This document shows positions 24,361 through 35,950 of a stretch of 64,000 nt of DNA, piece after piece. A program made the position numbers and the translations under genes. Within the stretch, counting starts at the first letter, position 1. Each line of letters starts with the position of its first letter. This DNA is from Epiperipatus broadwayi (lineage: Eukaryota > Onychophora > Udeonychophora > Euonychophora > Peripatidae). Below the pieces are notes generated by a model that was not told where the DNA came from, made no database searches, and saw only the letters and a program-made list of their open reading frames with translations. The stretch is from contig JAQFVV010012420.1 of NCBI GenBank assembly GCA_028023455.1, positions 3,284,001-3,348,000 on the forward strand, written 5' to 3'.

Positions 24361-25449
24361 TTTTTTTTTTCACTTGTATGTGGTCATGTGTATCTGTTGC
24401 ATAAAATGAAGTGGATAGTTGTAGGGAACTTGAAAGTCTGACTTCAAATCTATTCTAATTACATTAAATTCAATATAAATGATATTCTTGTATTTAAATA
24501 TTATATATATACTTTTGCTTTATTAAATATATTTACAAATGCATATTCACACTCATTAATGAATGTATGTAATATATAATTAATTGTTTTATATATGCAC
24601 GTAGTATCAAACTTCTACCAAAATGTATCTGACAGTTATTAGAGATTGAAAAGTCATTTACTGTGTAATAGAAGCATAAACATTAATGTTAATAGCTAGA
24701 TAATAGTGAATATATAAATATATACATCAATACCAAATTGTGAAATATATATAACAGCCATATGTTATCACATATATGTAAATTTGAAGCAAGGCCTTTG
24801 AATTTATTAATTGGAAAGAATTTGTGTTTTTTTTTATATTCAGCATACTAAATATGATTATAATTTACAAATACAATATTCATCACTTTTACACTTTATG
24901 TCAACCTGTTTTATTATTCACCTGCTATTTTTCAACTGTATAACATTTTTTTCCAGAGCTAAAAATGTTAATTTTTTTGTCATATACAATTTTGTAATAA
25001 AATTTTTAAAATTATATATATATATTTTTTTAAAACATCAACATGTAAATAACCCATACAAATATGTGGATATGCATAACTATACATCTATTAGTGCACA
25101 TATTAGTACTTGTATGATATTTTTGAATGCTGATTTAAATTTTTATTCTTGCTTTATTCTAGTTTATATTTTAAAATTTATATTTTGAAATTATGTATAA
25201 TATATAGGTTTGTATGAACACCTTTTCATGATTGAACAATATGTTTATATTACATTTTGAGTCACTAGTGAGAAATGATGATTTGAAATTTTTTATCCAT
25301 CATTTACAATATTACAGATTTCAAAATGAGGACTATATTAAAAAATCTAAAATTAGTTGGTTTTATATACACCTAAATAATCATTTCATTGAAAATTTTA
25401 ATTATCATTATATAATTATTATTTTTTATTTTCCAGTGTAGTTATTTAA

Positions 25450-25640
25450 TTTCTTTGCATGGTTTAGTGTAGTGGTAGAGTAATGGATTTGGGATCTAAG
25501 AATCCATGAATTGCAGTTCATCTCCTGTCATTTCTAATACTGAAATCTTTTATGATTTTCTGAGGAACAAATTTTTTAAGTATAACTTATATTTTAAGAG
25601 TCATATTTAAATTATTTGATGGTTAAATAGAAAAAGAAAT
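25450..25640 (+). mobile_element. tRNA-derived SINE, copy 1
   Basis: The head reads TGGTTTAGTGTAGTGGTAGA (25462-25481), a good tRNA-type A box, followed about 45 bp later by a decayed B box (GCAGTTCATCTCC). The body CTGTCATTTCTAATACTGAA and a TATGATTTTCTGAGGAAC stretch also occur at 38230-38285. Two dispersed copies with the same head and body support a SINE family. I found no hammerhead in it. Confidence 0.55.
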
Positions 25641-27383
25641 ACATGATATATGTAATAATTAAAATGTTATCACAGTAATATGTGTTTAATATGGTTAGAA
25701 AACCCTTACAGGATAATTGTTTGTTTGTGGAAGCAAGGATGAAACTTTATCAGTCACTTTTATAAAAACGTTTTATGTTTAATAAACACATTTAATTTTG
25801 TTAATTTATTTTATATATTACATTTACAAAGATGTACCCAATGTGAAAACTATAGTTAAGAATTATTATTCAATTTATATATAATTAAAGAGTGATAAAT
25901 TTGAAATTAAAAAAATATTAATGGCATCAGCAAGAGATTTAAATATTGTTTTAATAAAATTTGTTTTTATTTAAGTAATTAACTGTGTAAATAGTTCTAT
26001 GTACTACAATATGATTGTTATTGATACAATTTAAATTTACCCTTACAAAAATGATTAGATTAAAAATATACCAATAGTTATTATTTTAGAATGCTAAGCT
26101 TGCTGAGGTAAATTTACTACTACTCTTATTTAATAAAGTTGTTTTCTATCTTTTTAAATTACTAATACAAGCAAAAGTAATTTTTAATTTTATTAAAAAG
26201 CTTAGCTTTATCTTAGTACTGAAAAATCAGATGCCATTAAATTTCCAAAATAGTTAATATTAATTTTGCAATATTGAACAAGATTTAATGAATATAATCT
26301 TATTTATTAAAATTACAAAACATCTTGATAATGTGTGATGCTCTTTAAAGTTTACATGTAGCTCTAAAATTATGATCCTAAAATTAATTATGTTAAGAGA
26401 ATAGCAAGCAATGCTAAATTTCCACCAATATTACTTGTTCATAGTGCTCTGGTGTCTGGCTATTTAATCACCTGGTCTTGTAATAAAATTAACTTTCATA
26501 TAAAACTGAGATTTATTATAACCTTGATGAAATTATTGTCCTGCTAAAATAGAAATTTATAAATTCAGAAAATTTAGAACTTCTTTGCTTGAAGGGAATT
26601 AGACAGTCAAATATTATAAACAAGAATTAATCCTTGATCATTAATTAATGGCAGTTTACCATTCTCATAAGCTTGTTAGTGAATTAAATTTTTTGGTCTA
26701 ATTCTTGGCTTACTTAAATGAAGAGAAAATGACAACAAAAAGCATTGAATGAGCATTTGAGATAAAATTCTTGAATTGCAATAACCATGAGACTGATGAT
26801 AATGTTGTATTCATAATTTTCCAACTAAGAGAAGAAAAACTTTTAAAACCTTAATAATGTGTGCTGCATTACTAGTGATTGTGATGATGAAATAGTAGTG
26901 ATAATTTGTTAGGTAAAGGTTCCTAAGCAACTAATTATTCAATTGTTTTTTTTTTAGTGAATGACATTTGTAAGGCTTATTTATTAATCTTATGATCATC
27001 TATTTGGGAGGTTATATGATGTTCAGGTTCCCTAATAAAAGATTGATCATAATATTTCCATTTAATTTACCAAACTGAGACTTTTTTTGGTGCCTAAATT
27101 TAAATTAACCCAGTTTTTCCATTTTGAATTTGTAGTTTAACCACCGAGCCAAACTGCTCAAAGAAAAGACTTAGCACCATAAAAAGAATGAATAAAAGAT
27201 CATTATTAGTATCATGATGCAATTAGAAAAAGAAACTTTTATCTTTAATGAATAATATTTCTGTAGTGTTATTTTCATTACACCACTCTCATGCAATGTT
27301 AGGGAATGTTTTCTATCCATTTTTAACACTTTGTGGAGGGATGTAATCATAAACATATCATCAAAGACATGCAAAAGATCTCT

Positions 27384-27436
27384 GATCCCCAAGATGCACA
27401 TTTCGTGCTAAACCAGCATTCATCGTTTGGCTCAGA
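27384..27436 (-). ncRNA. Hammerhead ribozyme, family C, core mutated
   Basis: On the minus strand: GAGCCAA, then ACGATGA (27426-27420, CTGATGA expected), stem II TGCTG/TAGCA around GTT (one G-U pair), GAAA (27404-27401), stem III ATG/CAT around TG, cleavage base C at 27393, then TTGG and GGATC for stem I. The second box, stem III and cleavage site are intact, and only the C3-U4 positions are altered. Its opposite-strand partner at 27771-27827 has the reverse situation: first box intact, second box damaged. Confidence 0.6.
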
Positions 27437-27770
27437 CCACACTCTCTTATACATATTTTTATCATTGTTCAGTATATATATATGTAGATAGCAAATTATT
27501 ACAGTCTAATTGATAAGTGTCAAACATGTAGCCCTCACAACTTTAACACAAATTACTTATTGAAAGTACATAAATAATTTTTATTAGACACTCATTAGTC
27601 TAGAGATTATCCAATAATGAATAATATTCTTGTAGTGTTATTTTCATTACTCCACTCTCATGCAAGCTAGGGAATGTTTTCTATCCACTTTTTTTCAACA
27701 CATCAATTAAACTGTAATAATTTTCTATCTGTAGATACTGAACAATGATAAATATATGTGCAAGAGATTG

Positions 27771-27827
27771 TGGTTTGGGCCAACTGATGAATGCTGGTTC
27801 AGCACAAAATGTGCATCTTGGGGATCA
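27771..27827 (+). ncRNA. Hammerhead ribozyme, family C, GAAA mutated
   Basis: CCAA (27780-27783) precedes an intact CTGATGA (27784-27790). Stem II is TGCTG/CAGCA around GTT with A and C facing each other next to the core. The second box reads AAAA (27806-27809) where GAAA is expected. Stem III is ATG/CAT around TG, cleavage base C at 27817, then TTGG (27818-27821), complementary to CCAA. Outside the internal loop the sequence continues GGATCAT, as in the better copy at 33367. The G12 to A change should abolish activity. Confidence 0.6.
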
Positions 27828-28355
27828 TAGATCTTTTTCACAAGTCTTTGATCATATGTTTATGATTACATCCCTTCATAACATGTTAAAAGTGGATAGA
27901 AAACATTACCTACCTTACATGAGAGCGGTGTAATGAAGAGACCACTATAGAAATATTATTCATTATTGGATAATCTCTAATCTAATGGGTAACTAATAAA
28001 AATTATTAATATGTTTTACCTTTAGTAGCACATCTTTTGATGATTATGATAAGATTGAGTAATTTATTTCAATAGTGAATGTTAAAAGTATCTGGATACA
28101 TTTACAGATAAATTAAAAAAATAAAAAATCTTAGTTGATCAATTAATAATGCAACTGTTGAGTTCAATCATTACCTTGAAACTTGAACATCATTTGATAT
28201 CCCAGGCAACCTTCCATGTGTTAAAAAAATAAATAGAAGTTAAGATATTTTATGAGCATTTTCCATTTTGGTTCATTTTGTCTCTTTTCATATTATATAT
28301 ATTATTTTATATTTAAATTATTTGATTATATTTTTTAATAATTTATAAATTTTAG

Positions 28356-28422
28356 ATGGAAATGCCTTGGGGAATGTCTTATAAACCTATATGAATTTAT
28401 AACATCAGCTGAGGAATCTATT
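28356..28422 (+). CDS. CABIN1: CABIN1 exon f: WKCLGE block
   Basis: A 67 nt exon, phase 2 to phase 0, acceptor ATTTTAG and donor GTAAGT. It encodes the end of an arginine codon, then WKCLGECLINLYEFITSAEE and SI. WKCLGE is identical to the conserved block in vertebrate CABIN1 (WKCLGESLLAMY) and is the most diagnostic short match in the window. It fixes both the gene identity and the reading frame of exon e. Confidence 0.93.
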
Positions 28423-31400
28423 GTAAGTTTCTAGAATTGTTTCTTTTTGATTTTAATATATTTAACTGAATAAAATCATATTAATCTAATGAAAAATATA
28501 AAAAGAAAAAGAACTTTATTTTAATTCTCATTGTACATAATTTATAAAGGTTATATATGTATATATGGCTTATTATAATCCATTTTATTCCTAAGGATCA
28601 TCCTTGTGAAATATTTAAAAAAAAAAAATTGACATTTTGGCAGAATAACACTTGTATTCAACTGAGTGGAGTTGTTATTTCATTATCAGTGCAAAGGCAT
28701 AAATAATTGTTATCTGAGTAAAGGCAAAAGATTTATTAAACCAAACAATCAGAAAACAAACTGAAAAGGGAATTCACATATTATGTTTGTTATATGATTT
28801 TTTTTTTTATTTGATTAATCTTTTGATACAATTTCATACAACAATTTTCTATGCCTTTGCAATGAACATGAAATAATCTAACCAGTGTGAAGGCAAATGT
28901 TTTGTCAAAGTGTCAGTAATATTTTAATATTTTTCATGGATGACTATTGTCTATGAAAACCTTTGCTTCAATATTTATATATACAGAATAAGCAATAAAA
29001 TTATTTATATATTGTAAATATCAAAAATAAGTAGGACTTGTGGAGGCTACATGAATTAGCTATCTAAATTGTAAATATCAAAAAAAATGTGTTGTCAGTA
29101 TCCATGGATTGGGATGCGAAAGTGTAATTGTGAGTTTGTTATAAAAGCGAAAGCAATGAGAGCCTTGTAGGGAGAAAGAATATCAACGTACCGTTTATGT
29201 GAGAACGCAAACATCAATGCTATGTAGAATAAAGGTGATTTTATTACGTCCAAATATTTAATTCAACTAGAGATATCTGGGTTCAAATTTAGCTAAAAAG
29301 GTTATGTTTCCTTATAACCTTAGTATAATTGTATTACATGTGACTGAAATTTATAAGTGAATTAAAAATTTTATGTTAGCATTAATCTGGTGCTTTCTTA
29401 GGTATGCTTTTTGAACTATATGTGGAGTATAGAAACGTAATACTCAAAATTATTTGAGTGCCATGGTTAAATTTAATGCTTGTTACACATAATACTCCCC
29501 TTTGCTAAATGCTCATAGTCAATAATAATTTCTCAGGATTCAAGAAAACATGAGGCAATTACAATTATTGATGTTACAAAAAATATATATATATACGACT
29601 TCAAATTTAAAATAAAATAATAGTTTATTTACAAATAAGTAAAATAAATAAATAAATAACAAATGAATATATGAGTATTGCCTTTGTACATATGTGTGTA
29701 AGTTAAGTATTGAATTGTTGTCTTAATTATAATGACCTAAAAAAATGTATGTGTGTGCATGTGTATTCTCAAAGTATGATATCTAAATCTGATAATCATG
29801 TTTATCCCTTTTAAGTTTGATGTATAGCACAAGTTACATTATTTTTATACGCTAAAACAAATAAACATATTTTTAAAAAAAATATACCTCTATCACACTT
29901 GAATAATATTAATCCATGAATATCATATATGTATTGTATAACACTATATGAAATATTATATATAAGACCATATTAAGGAGTGACTTACTTTTTTTTTTTT
30001 AATCGTAAAGAAAAACAAAATGGTAATAATAATGATCCCCCTCCCCCTTTTACACTATAAACAATAAATAAACTAAGAATTTTTTTTTTTATAAAGTTCT
30101 TTATTGTTAACAAAACATTGATGATACAGTGCATATAATAATAAATGGCAGTAATTATATGTGTAGTGATGCTTCCATTCTATAAATTACTTAAAACATT
30201 GATTTGAAATTAATTTGTTCATTAAGTTGAATATATTGACCATTTTCAAAATGGTTCTGTAGCATTTAATAATAAAATAAAATAGAATGATATAGAACTC
30301 TAGAGTTTTGATACTTCAACTAGAATAGAGTAAAAACTTTCATTGCTAAAATTTAATAACAAGATGCTGTAACTTCCATACTTTGCATTGGTTTTTATTT
30401 TCATTTATATATTGGAGCTGTTGTTGATATAATCCTTTGGTAATAATGATGACCTAAATAATGTGTTCATAGCCAAATGTTTCTTGGCAACGAAGATAAT
30501 CCTTGAGGTCTTTGAAGGATTTCTACCTGCAATGAACTTATTCATTCATTATTTGGTTGTTTACCTTACTGATTTTTGAAATATAATTCCTATTGCAGTA
30601 GTTCATTTTCTTATATTTAAATGATACACTGATGAAGCAGCCATATTGAATATTTAAAAAAATTATGTTAAGTCACAAATTTTATCATAATATTTGTTTG
30701 TATTACTAAAAAATGACATAATATATATTATTATAAAGATCAAACACCAAAGAATGTAATTAAGCTGAAAAAAATATAGTCATTGATATTCAAAGTAATA
30801 AAAAAAAAAAGTTAATATTTCTAATAATTATTTTCATATTATTTCATAAATTCTAAATTATCATGCATACAATTTAAAATTATATTTTTTGTTAGTAGGT
30901 TAGTTGGATTCATCATAAAATTTCTAAAAAAATTGTATATAATAACACTTACCTAAGGTAATCCATCACATGAAAACTTCATATAATAAAGACATTAGTA
31001 CCTTTCATTTTTCTCAGTAGCCCTTCAAAATATATTTCCATACAGGAGTTTGCAATGTATATGTCATTACTAATAACATCCCTTATAACAAGTAGTTAAT
31101 ATTGATCAATAATTAATATAATTTGAATATTATAATAAAGAACTTCAATACAGTTTGTAGTTTATTAAAAAGTATTACTAAAATAGTCACTATATACAAA
31201 ATAAAATAAAATAAAAAGTGAATGAAATACTAAATTCATTATTGAGTTAATCTTAAAATACATAAGTTAATATTCATTAAGGCTGTAGCCTCAAGCACAT
31301 GCGTATAAAAATGCGATAGTAGGGACCTCTACAGGTTAGTAGTTTATATATATATATACTGTCAAAATCTTTACTTTTAGTATTTGTGTATTTTTATTAT

Positions 31401-31430
31401 TATTAAAATGCAGACAAGATAGTATAGAAA

Positions 31431-31890
31431 AATCTAAATCCGGTCATATTTTCAAAATGTGTTTATCTTTATCTCATATCATCTAATTCAAATACTGAAT
31501 CCAACGCCCCTTCCACATCATATCAGAAAATGCAGATAATTCGCGATATAAATGTAAACAATATGAGCTATTTTTTTTTTTTCAATAATAATTTTTTCGT
31601 ATATTTTTGATCAAAAATATATATATGAATAAAATAATAATTAAAAAATATTCAGCTTTGAAATTTATATTGCAATAGTATATATAATCGACCTAAATCA
31701 GGTCATAATATTTTCAAAATATATTTATCTTTGTCTCATATCATCTAATTCAAATACTGGAGCCAATCTCATATAGCAAAAAATGCAGATAATCACTGTC
31801 TTTTTTTTATGTTGGTGTCAATAATAATTTTTTCATATATTTTTTATCAAATATATATATAAAATAATTAAAAAGTAAATAAATTTTAAA
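31431..31890 (+). repeat. Tandem duplication, about 259 bp
   Basis: Two direct copies start at 31431 and 31691. They share CTAAATC, GGTCATA, TTTTCAAAAT, the longer block CTCATATCATCTAATTCAAA and then AATGCAGATAAT, and both end in TCAATAATAATTTTTTC followed by TA repeats. There is no coding sequence. The period of about 259 bp is close to those of unrelated duplications elsewhere in this window. Confidence 0.75.
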
Positions 31891-32605
31891 TTATAATTAA
31901 AAAATATAGAAAAATAAATACTTAGCATTAGGTCCCCCATGTTCAAAATACATCGGAAAAAGTAAAAAATTTTATTGATATATTTTTTCAGGGTGAAATC
32001 TTTTCCAGTAACTATCAAAAAAACTGAGAGAAAGACAAAAAAATTTAATTTACTTGATCACAAAAATTATCATAAAATTTTTATTTTTTATCGTAGAAAA
32101 ATAAAACTTACCTTTACGGAAAGCTGAAAAAAAAGATGGAAACGATGGTGTAAAAAGCGCATATGTAGACTGTATAGATTTCTGTTAATATTACGTTGAA
32201 AACGAATGTTTACATTTTGAAAATGCTTGCCCGCATTATGCGGTCGTAATAACGAATAGGTTAAAGAAAAAATTATAAAGTTTATTCATGTCTGAAGAAT
32301 GCTAATCCAATTTTAAGAATGTCTTTTTGTTAAGCATCTCATGCATATTTTTTGAATTCATGTTCTATAGTTTTGCATAGATTTAATTATGTACTTTTCA
32401 TTTTCATCACATGACTTTCAAAGAATATTCTTAATTATTTTAAGAAGATAAAAAAAATAATAACATATTAATTTTTTTTGACAAATACCTTTTACATTTA
32501 ATTTTTTTTTTTGTTTATAATAATAATATATATTCCTCTTTTTATATATATATAAAAGTCATCCCCTTTTTAACTTATATGTAAGCAAACTAATTGTATG
32601 CACCC

Positions 32606-32626
32606 CTCACACACACACACACACAT
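32606..32626 (+). repeat. Microsatellite (CA)n
   Basis: About nine CA repeats lie in the intron between exons f and g, followed by TA-rich repeats. Confidence 0.8.
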
Positions 32627-33084
32627 ACATATATACATATATGTAAAATGTATTAAGTTGCATATATTCTTTTACTGATTTATCATTGTTTTTATTTAGT
32701 TTCTATTTTTTTTTTTTAATGTGACTAATTAGATGTTAATATTTTATCAAAATAAAATATATATTAGATATTATTCTAAACTATATGCAAAATAATGTCC
32801 TCACAGTAGGTTAATAAATAAGCTCTTGGGGTAAAGGTTTAATTAACAATTATTGTTTTTTTTTTTGAATGCAGATCACTAACTTACAGTCACAATATAT
32901 ACATATAATAAGTTTTTGTTTTTATCTGTGAATCATTCACCTTTAGCTCAATCGTATCACAACTATCACTCAGCCCAGAAGTTCAGACCAACCACTCACA
33001 CTATACATATAGAACATATATCTTTTCAAATTCACATTATTGAGAATCATATGATCCAAGACATATGAAAAAGACAAATGATTT

Positions 33085-33142
33085 CCAAAATACACATTTC
33101 TTGCTGAACCGGCGCATTCATCAATTTGCCTAGATTGCAATC
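33085..33142 (-). ncRNA. Hammerhead ribozyme remnant, family C
   Basis: On the minus strand: CAAA then TTGATGA (33124-33118, C3 changed to T), a stem II disturbed by inserted bases around GCCGGTT, GAAA (33100-33097), then TGTGTATT and TTGG with GAAATCA for stem I. The layout is clear by comparison with the copy at 33367, but the core change and damaged stem II make activity unlikely. Confidence 0.5.
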
Positions 33143-33366
33143 TCTTACATATGTCTTCATAATTTTTCAGAATATATATATATATAGTAAATTACTATAG
33201 TTGAATTGACAGATTTCATATTTTTTACACTTTCAACTTAGATAAAACCACTTTATGAAAATATATTAATAAATTTTATTAATCAGTTATTAAAATAGAC
33301 ATTATCACTAGCCCAAATATATATCTTATATGCTGAACAAATGATGAGGATATGTGTAAGAGATTG

Positions 33367-33424
33367 TGATCTGGGCCAACTGATGAATACTGGTTTAGTA
33401 TGAAATGTGCTTCTTCGGGATCAT
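33367..33424 (+). ncRNA. Hammerhead ribozyme, family C, intact core
   Basis: The best-preserved ribozyme of its family. Outer stem I TGATC (33367-33371) pairs with GATCA (33419-33423). Across an internal loop, inner stem I CCAA (33376-33379) faces TTCG (33414-33417) with one mismatch. Then come CTGATGA (33380-33386), stem II ATACTG/TAGTAT around GTT (6 bp including a G-U), GAAA (33402-33405), stem III ATG/CTT around TG with one mismatch, and the cleavage base C at 33413. All invariant core residues are present. Compared with the 27 kb copy, stem II differs at both members of a pair (G-C to A-U), a compensating change. Confidence 0.7.
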
Positions 33425-34855
33425 GTCTTTTTCACATGTCTTGGGTCATATGTTTTGGTAATGTGGAACTTGAAAAAGTTATGTTTCATAATGCACCTAT
33501 AGTGTGGAAGGTTGTTCTGATTTCTGGGCTGATGGATGTTTGGGAACAAAGCAATTATCATGCTATGATAGTACACCATTCCAGAAGGGATTAAAAGTGG
33601 ATAGAAACTTGTCATTGCCTTGCCTGAAAGAAATGTAACGAGAATTCAATTATATTGACAAAAACAAATAACTTATATATATAGAGAGAAAGAGAGATAA
33701 ATATAAAACTATCTGTATTGAATAGAAATATATGTGTTGTTATTTGAGTATGAAGTGTCAATCGGAGAATGTTCTCAATTTTTTTAAATTTTTGATAAAT
33801 CACAAAATAATCAAAACTACTATTATATTGCATCTATAATTCTAAAATAACAACTTTTATGATCTTTGATGTTTGTAATATTAATTATTGAATATAATAA
33901 TAATATATAGCCATACATGAACAAGTATGGCCATTTTAACTCCAGGTTAAAAAAAAAAAAAAAAACGGCTCTAAAAATTAAGTTTTATGATGACTATTCA
34001 AACCAATCTGTAAATCACAAATACATGCATATATATTATGCTTGTCCATTTTTATGTTTACTTGATATTTTACGATATTGTCTTAAATTTCTTTAGCAGA
34101 AAACTTTTTTCTGAAAGACTTCAGTACTATATCTAATTGTAGCTCTTTATTGTGTTTTATTCTTTTGCATTTCTTTGAAATGTCTTTGGGATGATACTTG
34201 TAAAGCAAGTCACTATAAACACTCTTTTAGCAGATTTAATTTTAATTAAATCATAAAACTTTTTTAAGCGCAAAAATGTGTTTCCCACTTTTGGAAACAT
34301 GGATATTTTATTCAACTTTGACTATTTATATTTATTACTTACATATCCATATTTTAAATTCTTTTCTATACAAAAAGATATAAATTGTTTATTTTGAACT
34401 TTCTATTAAGGTAATATTTAAATATGGGCTCAAGTTAACATTTGTTTCTTATAACTGAACATATAACTTTAAAATATGTATAATTTTGCAAATCTTTTAG
34501 TTTCAGGGTCGTTGTTAAGGTAAATTAACTTTCATCCTTGTATTAAACAAGCTTAATATATATTTATTATACACTGATTAATACAAAATATTTTTCTCTT
34601 TTATTCCTACATTTTAGTTGATTTTTTTTTTTTTTTTTGTCAATGATAATTAAATGAAGACAATAATTCTATTTTTATTTTGTAACTTTAAAATGTTTGG
34701 TTAATTTCTCTTTTTGGAGTTAAGACAACTTGTAATATAGAACAATACTATGCTTGACTAAATTCATATAATTACAATATGTATATAATTTATATGTGTA
34801 TACATGTATCGTCTATATGAAGATTTAAAAAAAAAAATTATCTCTTTGATTTTAG

Positions 34856-35018
34856 TCTTTTATCTGCCATATTGATTTATCACCATATTTGAATATGACT
34901 TTTGAAGAAGAAGATATAGAAATAATACCTGTTACAGTTCCATCATCTGTTTCTACAACAAATGTAATTCCAGCTAGTCAAATTGATTCTGAAGTTCCTA
35001 CAATACCATATGCTTCAG
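34856..35018 (+). CDS. CABIN1: CABIN1 exon g: linker after TPR region
   Basis: A 163 nt exon, phase 0 to phase 1, acceptor GATTTTAG and donor GTATAA. It encodes SFICHIDLSPYLN, then MTFEEEDIEIIPVTVP and a Ser/Thr/Pro-rich stretch (SSVSTTNVIPASQIDS). IDLSPY...IEIIPVTV corresponds to the human IDLSDY...MVVTPVNV stretch, followed in both by a low-complexity serine/threonine linker, likely disordered. An in-frame ATG at 34889 is internal and is not taken as a start. Confidence 0.85.
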
Positions 35019-35824
35019 GTATAACAAATTTATATATATATGCATCATTCAGATATATATGCATTTTAATTATTTTGAAAAATGTTTAAAAAAAATTGTT
35101 ACTATATATATGTATATGTTTACACAGGTATAGATATTTGATATATAAATATAACACTAAAATAATTGAATTTTCAATATGAAACTTTTTTTTTCTTTTT
35201 TTTTTTTTTGGAAATTAATATTTTTGAATAACTATTAAAATTTTAATCTATAACCTCTATTTTTATTATTAGAAAGGATCCTTCATAATAAACTCTGTTA
35301 ATTTTTACTTTATACATATGTAGTTTATTATAGTTTGATATTTTACAATCGGTTTAAAAATAGGTTAGTAAATTTCAGAATCTGCCTATTTATATTAAAT
35401 AATTCTTTGCAATTTATAAAGTTCTTATTATGAAGTCAATATTTTTTTTTTTTTACTTTTAATGAATTTTCCAAAGTTTCTCAGAAGATATGCTGTTACA
35501 CAGAGTTATTAGGATTTATACAGTAGTCTTTGCATTCATTGAACATTTGTTTTATATATATAATTTTATTTTGATAATGATTTTTATACATATTGTGTGA
35601 TTTATAGCTTTGAAAAAGACTGTTGGATAGATAAAATTATCAGCTATTTTGGAAATTTGAATATAATGAAATATTGTATACTGCATTATGTTAAGTGCAT
35701 AGAAGAGATATTGTTATTATTTGCTTATATTAATATATATTTAATAAAGTAATTTCTTGAAATGTCGCAGTAAAGGATTTACAAAATTAAAAATAACTTT
35801 TACACTTTTAAAAAGAAGTTCATA

Positions 35825-35950
35825 ATACAGTGATTAATGCATTGCCCTACTATACCCATGGTTTAGAATTTGAATCTGGGCTGGGTAAAACTGTGAAATT
35901 TTTTTTAACTTCTTTGATCTCCAATCGCCATTTTGAATTTAAAAAAAAAA
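35825..35950 (+). mobile_element. Possible tRNA-derived SINE fragment
   Basis: ATACAGTGATTAATGCATTG resembles an A box, and TAGAATTTGAATCTGGG about 40 bp later resembles a B box, in the right order and spacing for a tRNA-type promoter. Only one copy is visible in the window, so the family is not confirmed. Confidence 0.3.

Larger units (their letters stand above)
23640..24455. mobile_element. Fold-back element: tRNA-like ends, hammerhead modules
   Basis: Two diverged inverted arms of about 400 bp meet near 24035-24060, where CATTTAAATAC faces GTATATTTAAATG. Each arm, read outward, has a body, a hammerhead-like module, a short pyrimidine stretch and a tRNA-like end. In the minus arm the end carries GAGTTCAAATCCC (23648-23660), a good RNA polymerase III B box, and TGGATAGAGTAGG as a possible A box. 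In the plus arm the same place reads GACTTCAAATC (24440-24450). There is no protein-coding capacity. A related copy lies at 44867-45855. The arrangement is two units of a ribozyme-bearing SINE-like or retrozyme-like element, head to head. Confidence 0.65.
27240..27975. mobile_element. Fold-back element with two hammerhead modules, family C
   Basis: Inverted arms of roughly 230 bp (about 27280-27500 and 27720-27945) share the module ending in a GTGGATAGAAAACATT-like stretch. A directly repeated block (AATAATATT, TGTAGTGTTATTTTCATTAC, CTCTCATGCAA) lies at 27247-27298 and 27618-27667. Each inner part has a hammerhead module: minus 27384-27436, plus 27771-27827. There is no preserved protein. A related pair of copies is at 33030-33650, so this is a dispersed family. 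Confidence 0.65.
23575..28355 (+). other. CABIN1: CABIN1 intron with two fold-back elements and a SINE
   Basis: A 4.8 kb GT-AG intron. Elements are annotated at 23640-24455, 25450-25640 and 27240-27975. The rest is A+T-rich without recognisable features: 24456-25449 includes an A+T-rich open stretch at 24811-25188 with no family resemblance, and 25641-27239 and 27976-28355 show nothing beyond poly-T and microsatellite-like TA runs. Confidence 0.6.
33030..33650. mobile_element. Fold-back element with hammerhead ribozymes, family C
   Basis: A second locus of the family at 27240-27975. The left part, minus strand (33045-33180), and the right part, plus strand (33340-33440), match in inverted orientation through AAGAGATTG, the hammerhead module and the flank GATCAT followed by CTTTTTCACATGTCTTGG. 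The right side extends to a TGGATAGAAAC motif at 33598, shared with the 27 kb locus. Short open frames at 33400-33615 on both strands are read through this element and are not genes. Confidence 0.65.
28423..34855 (+). other. CABIN1: CABIN1 intron with tandem repeat and fold-back element
   Basis: A 6.4 kb GT-AG intron with a tandem duplication at 31431-31890 and a hammerhead fold-back at 33030-33650. The block 28423-31430 is A+T-rich with no recognised feature. 32590-32640 holds a CA run and TA repeats. 33650-34855 has a GA-rich patch near 33685 and poly-A near 33950 and nothing else I can support. Confidence 0.6.

Noticed and set aside
24811-25188. 125-codon plus-strand frame rich in Phe, Ile, Tyr and Asn
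   Set aside because: Composition is what random A+T-rich DNA gives; no motif, no splice context and no CABIN1 similarity.
33400-33615. Overlapping 64-codon frames on both strands
   Set aside because: Both run through the hammerhead fold-back element and have no protein-like features.
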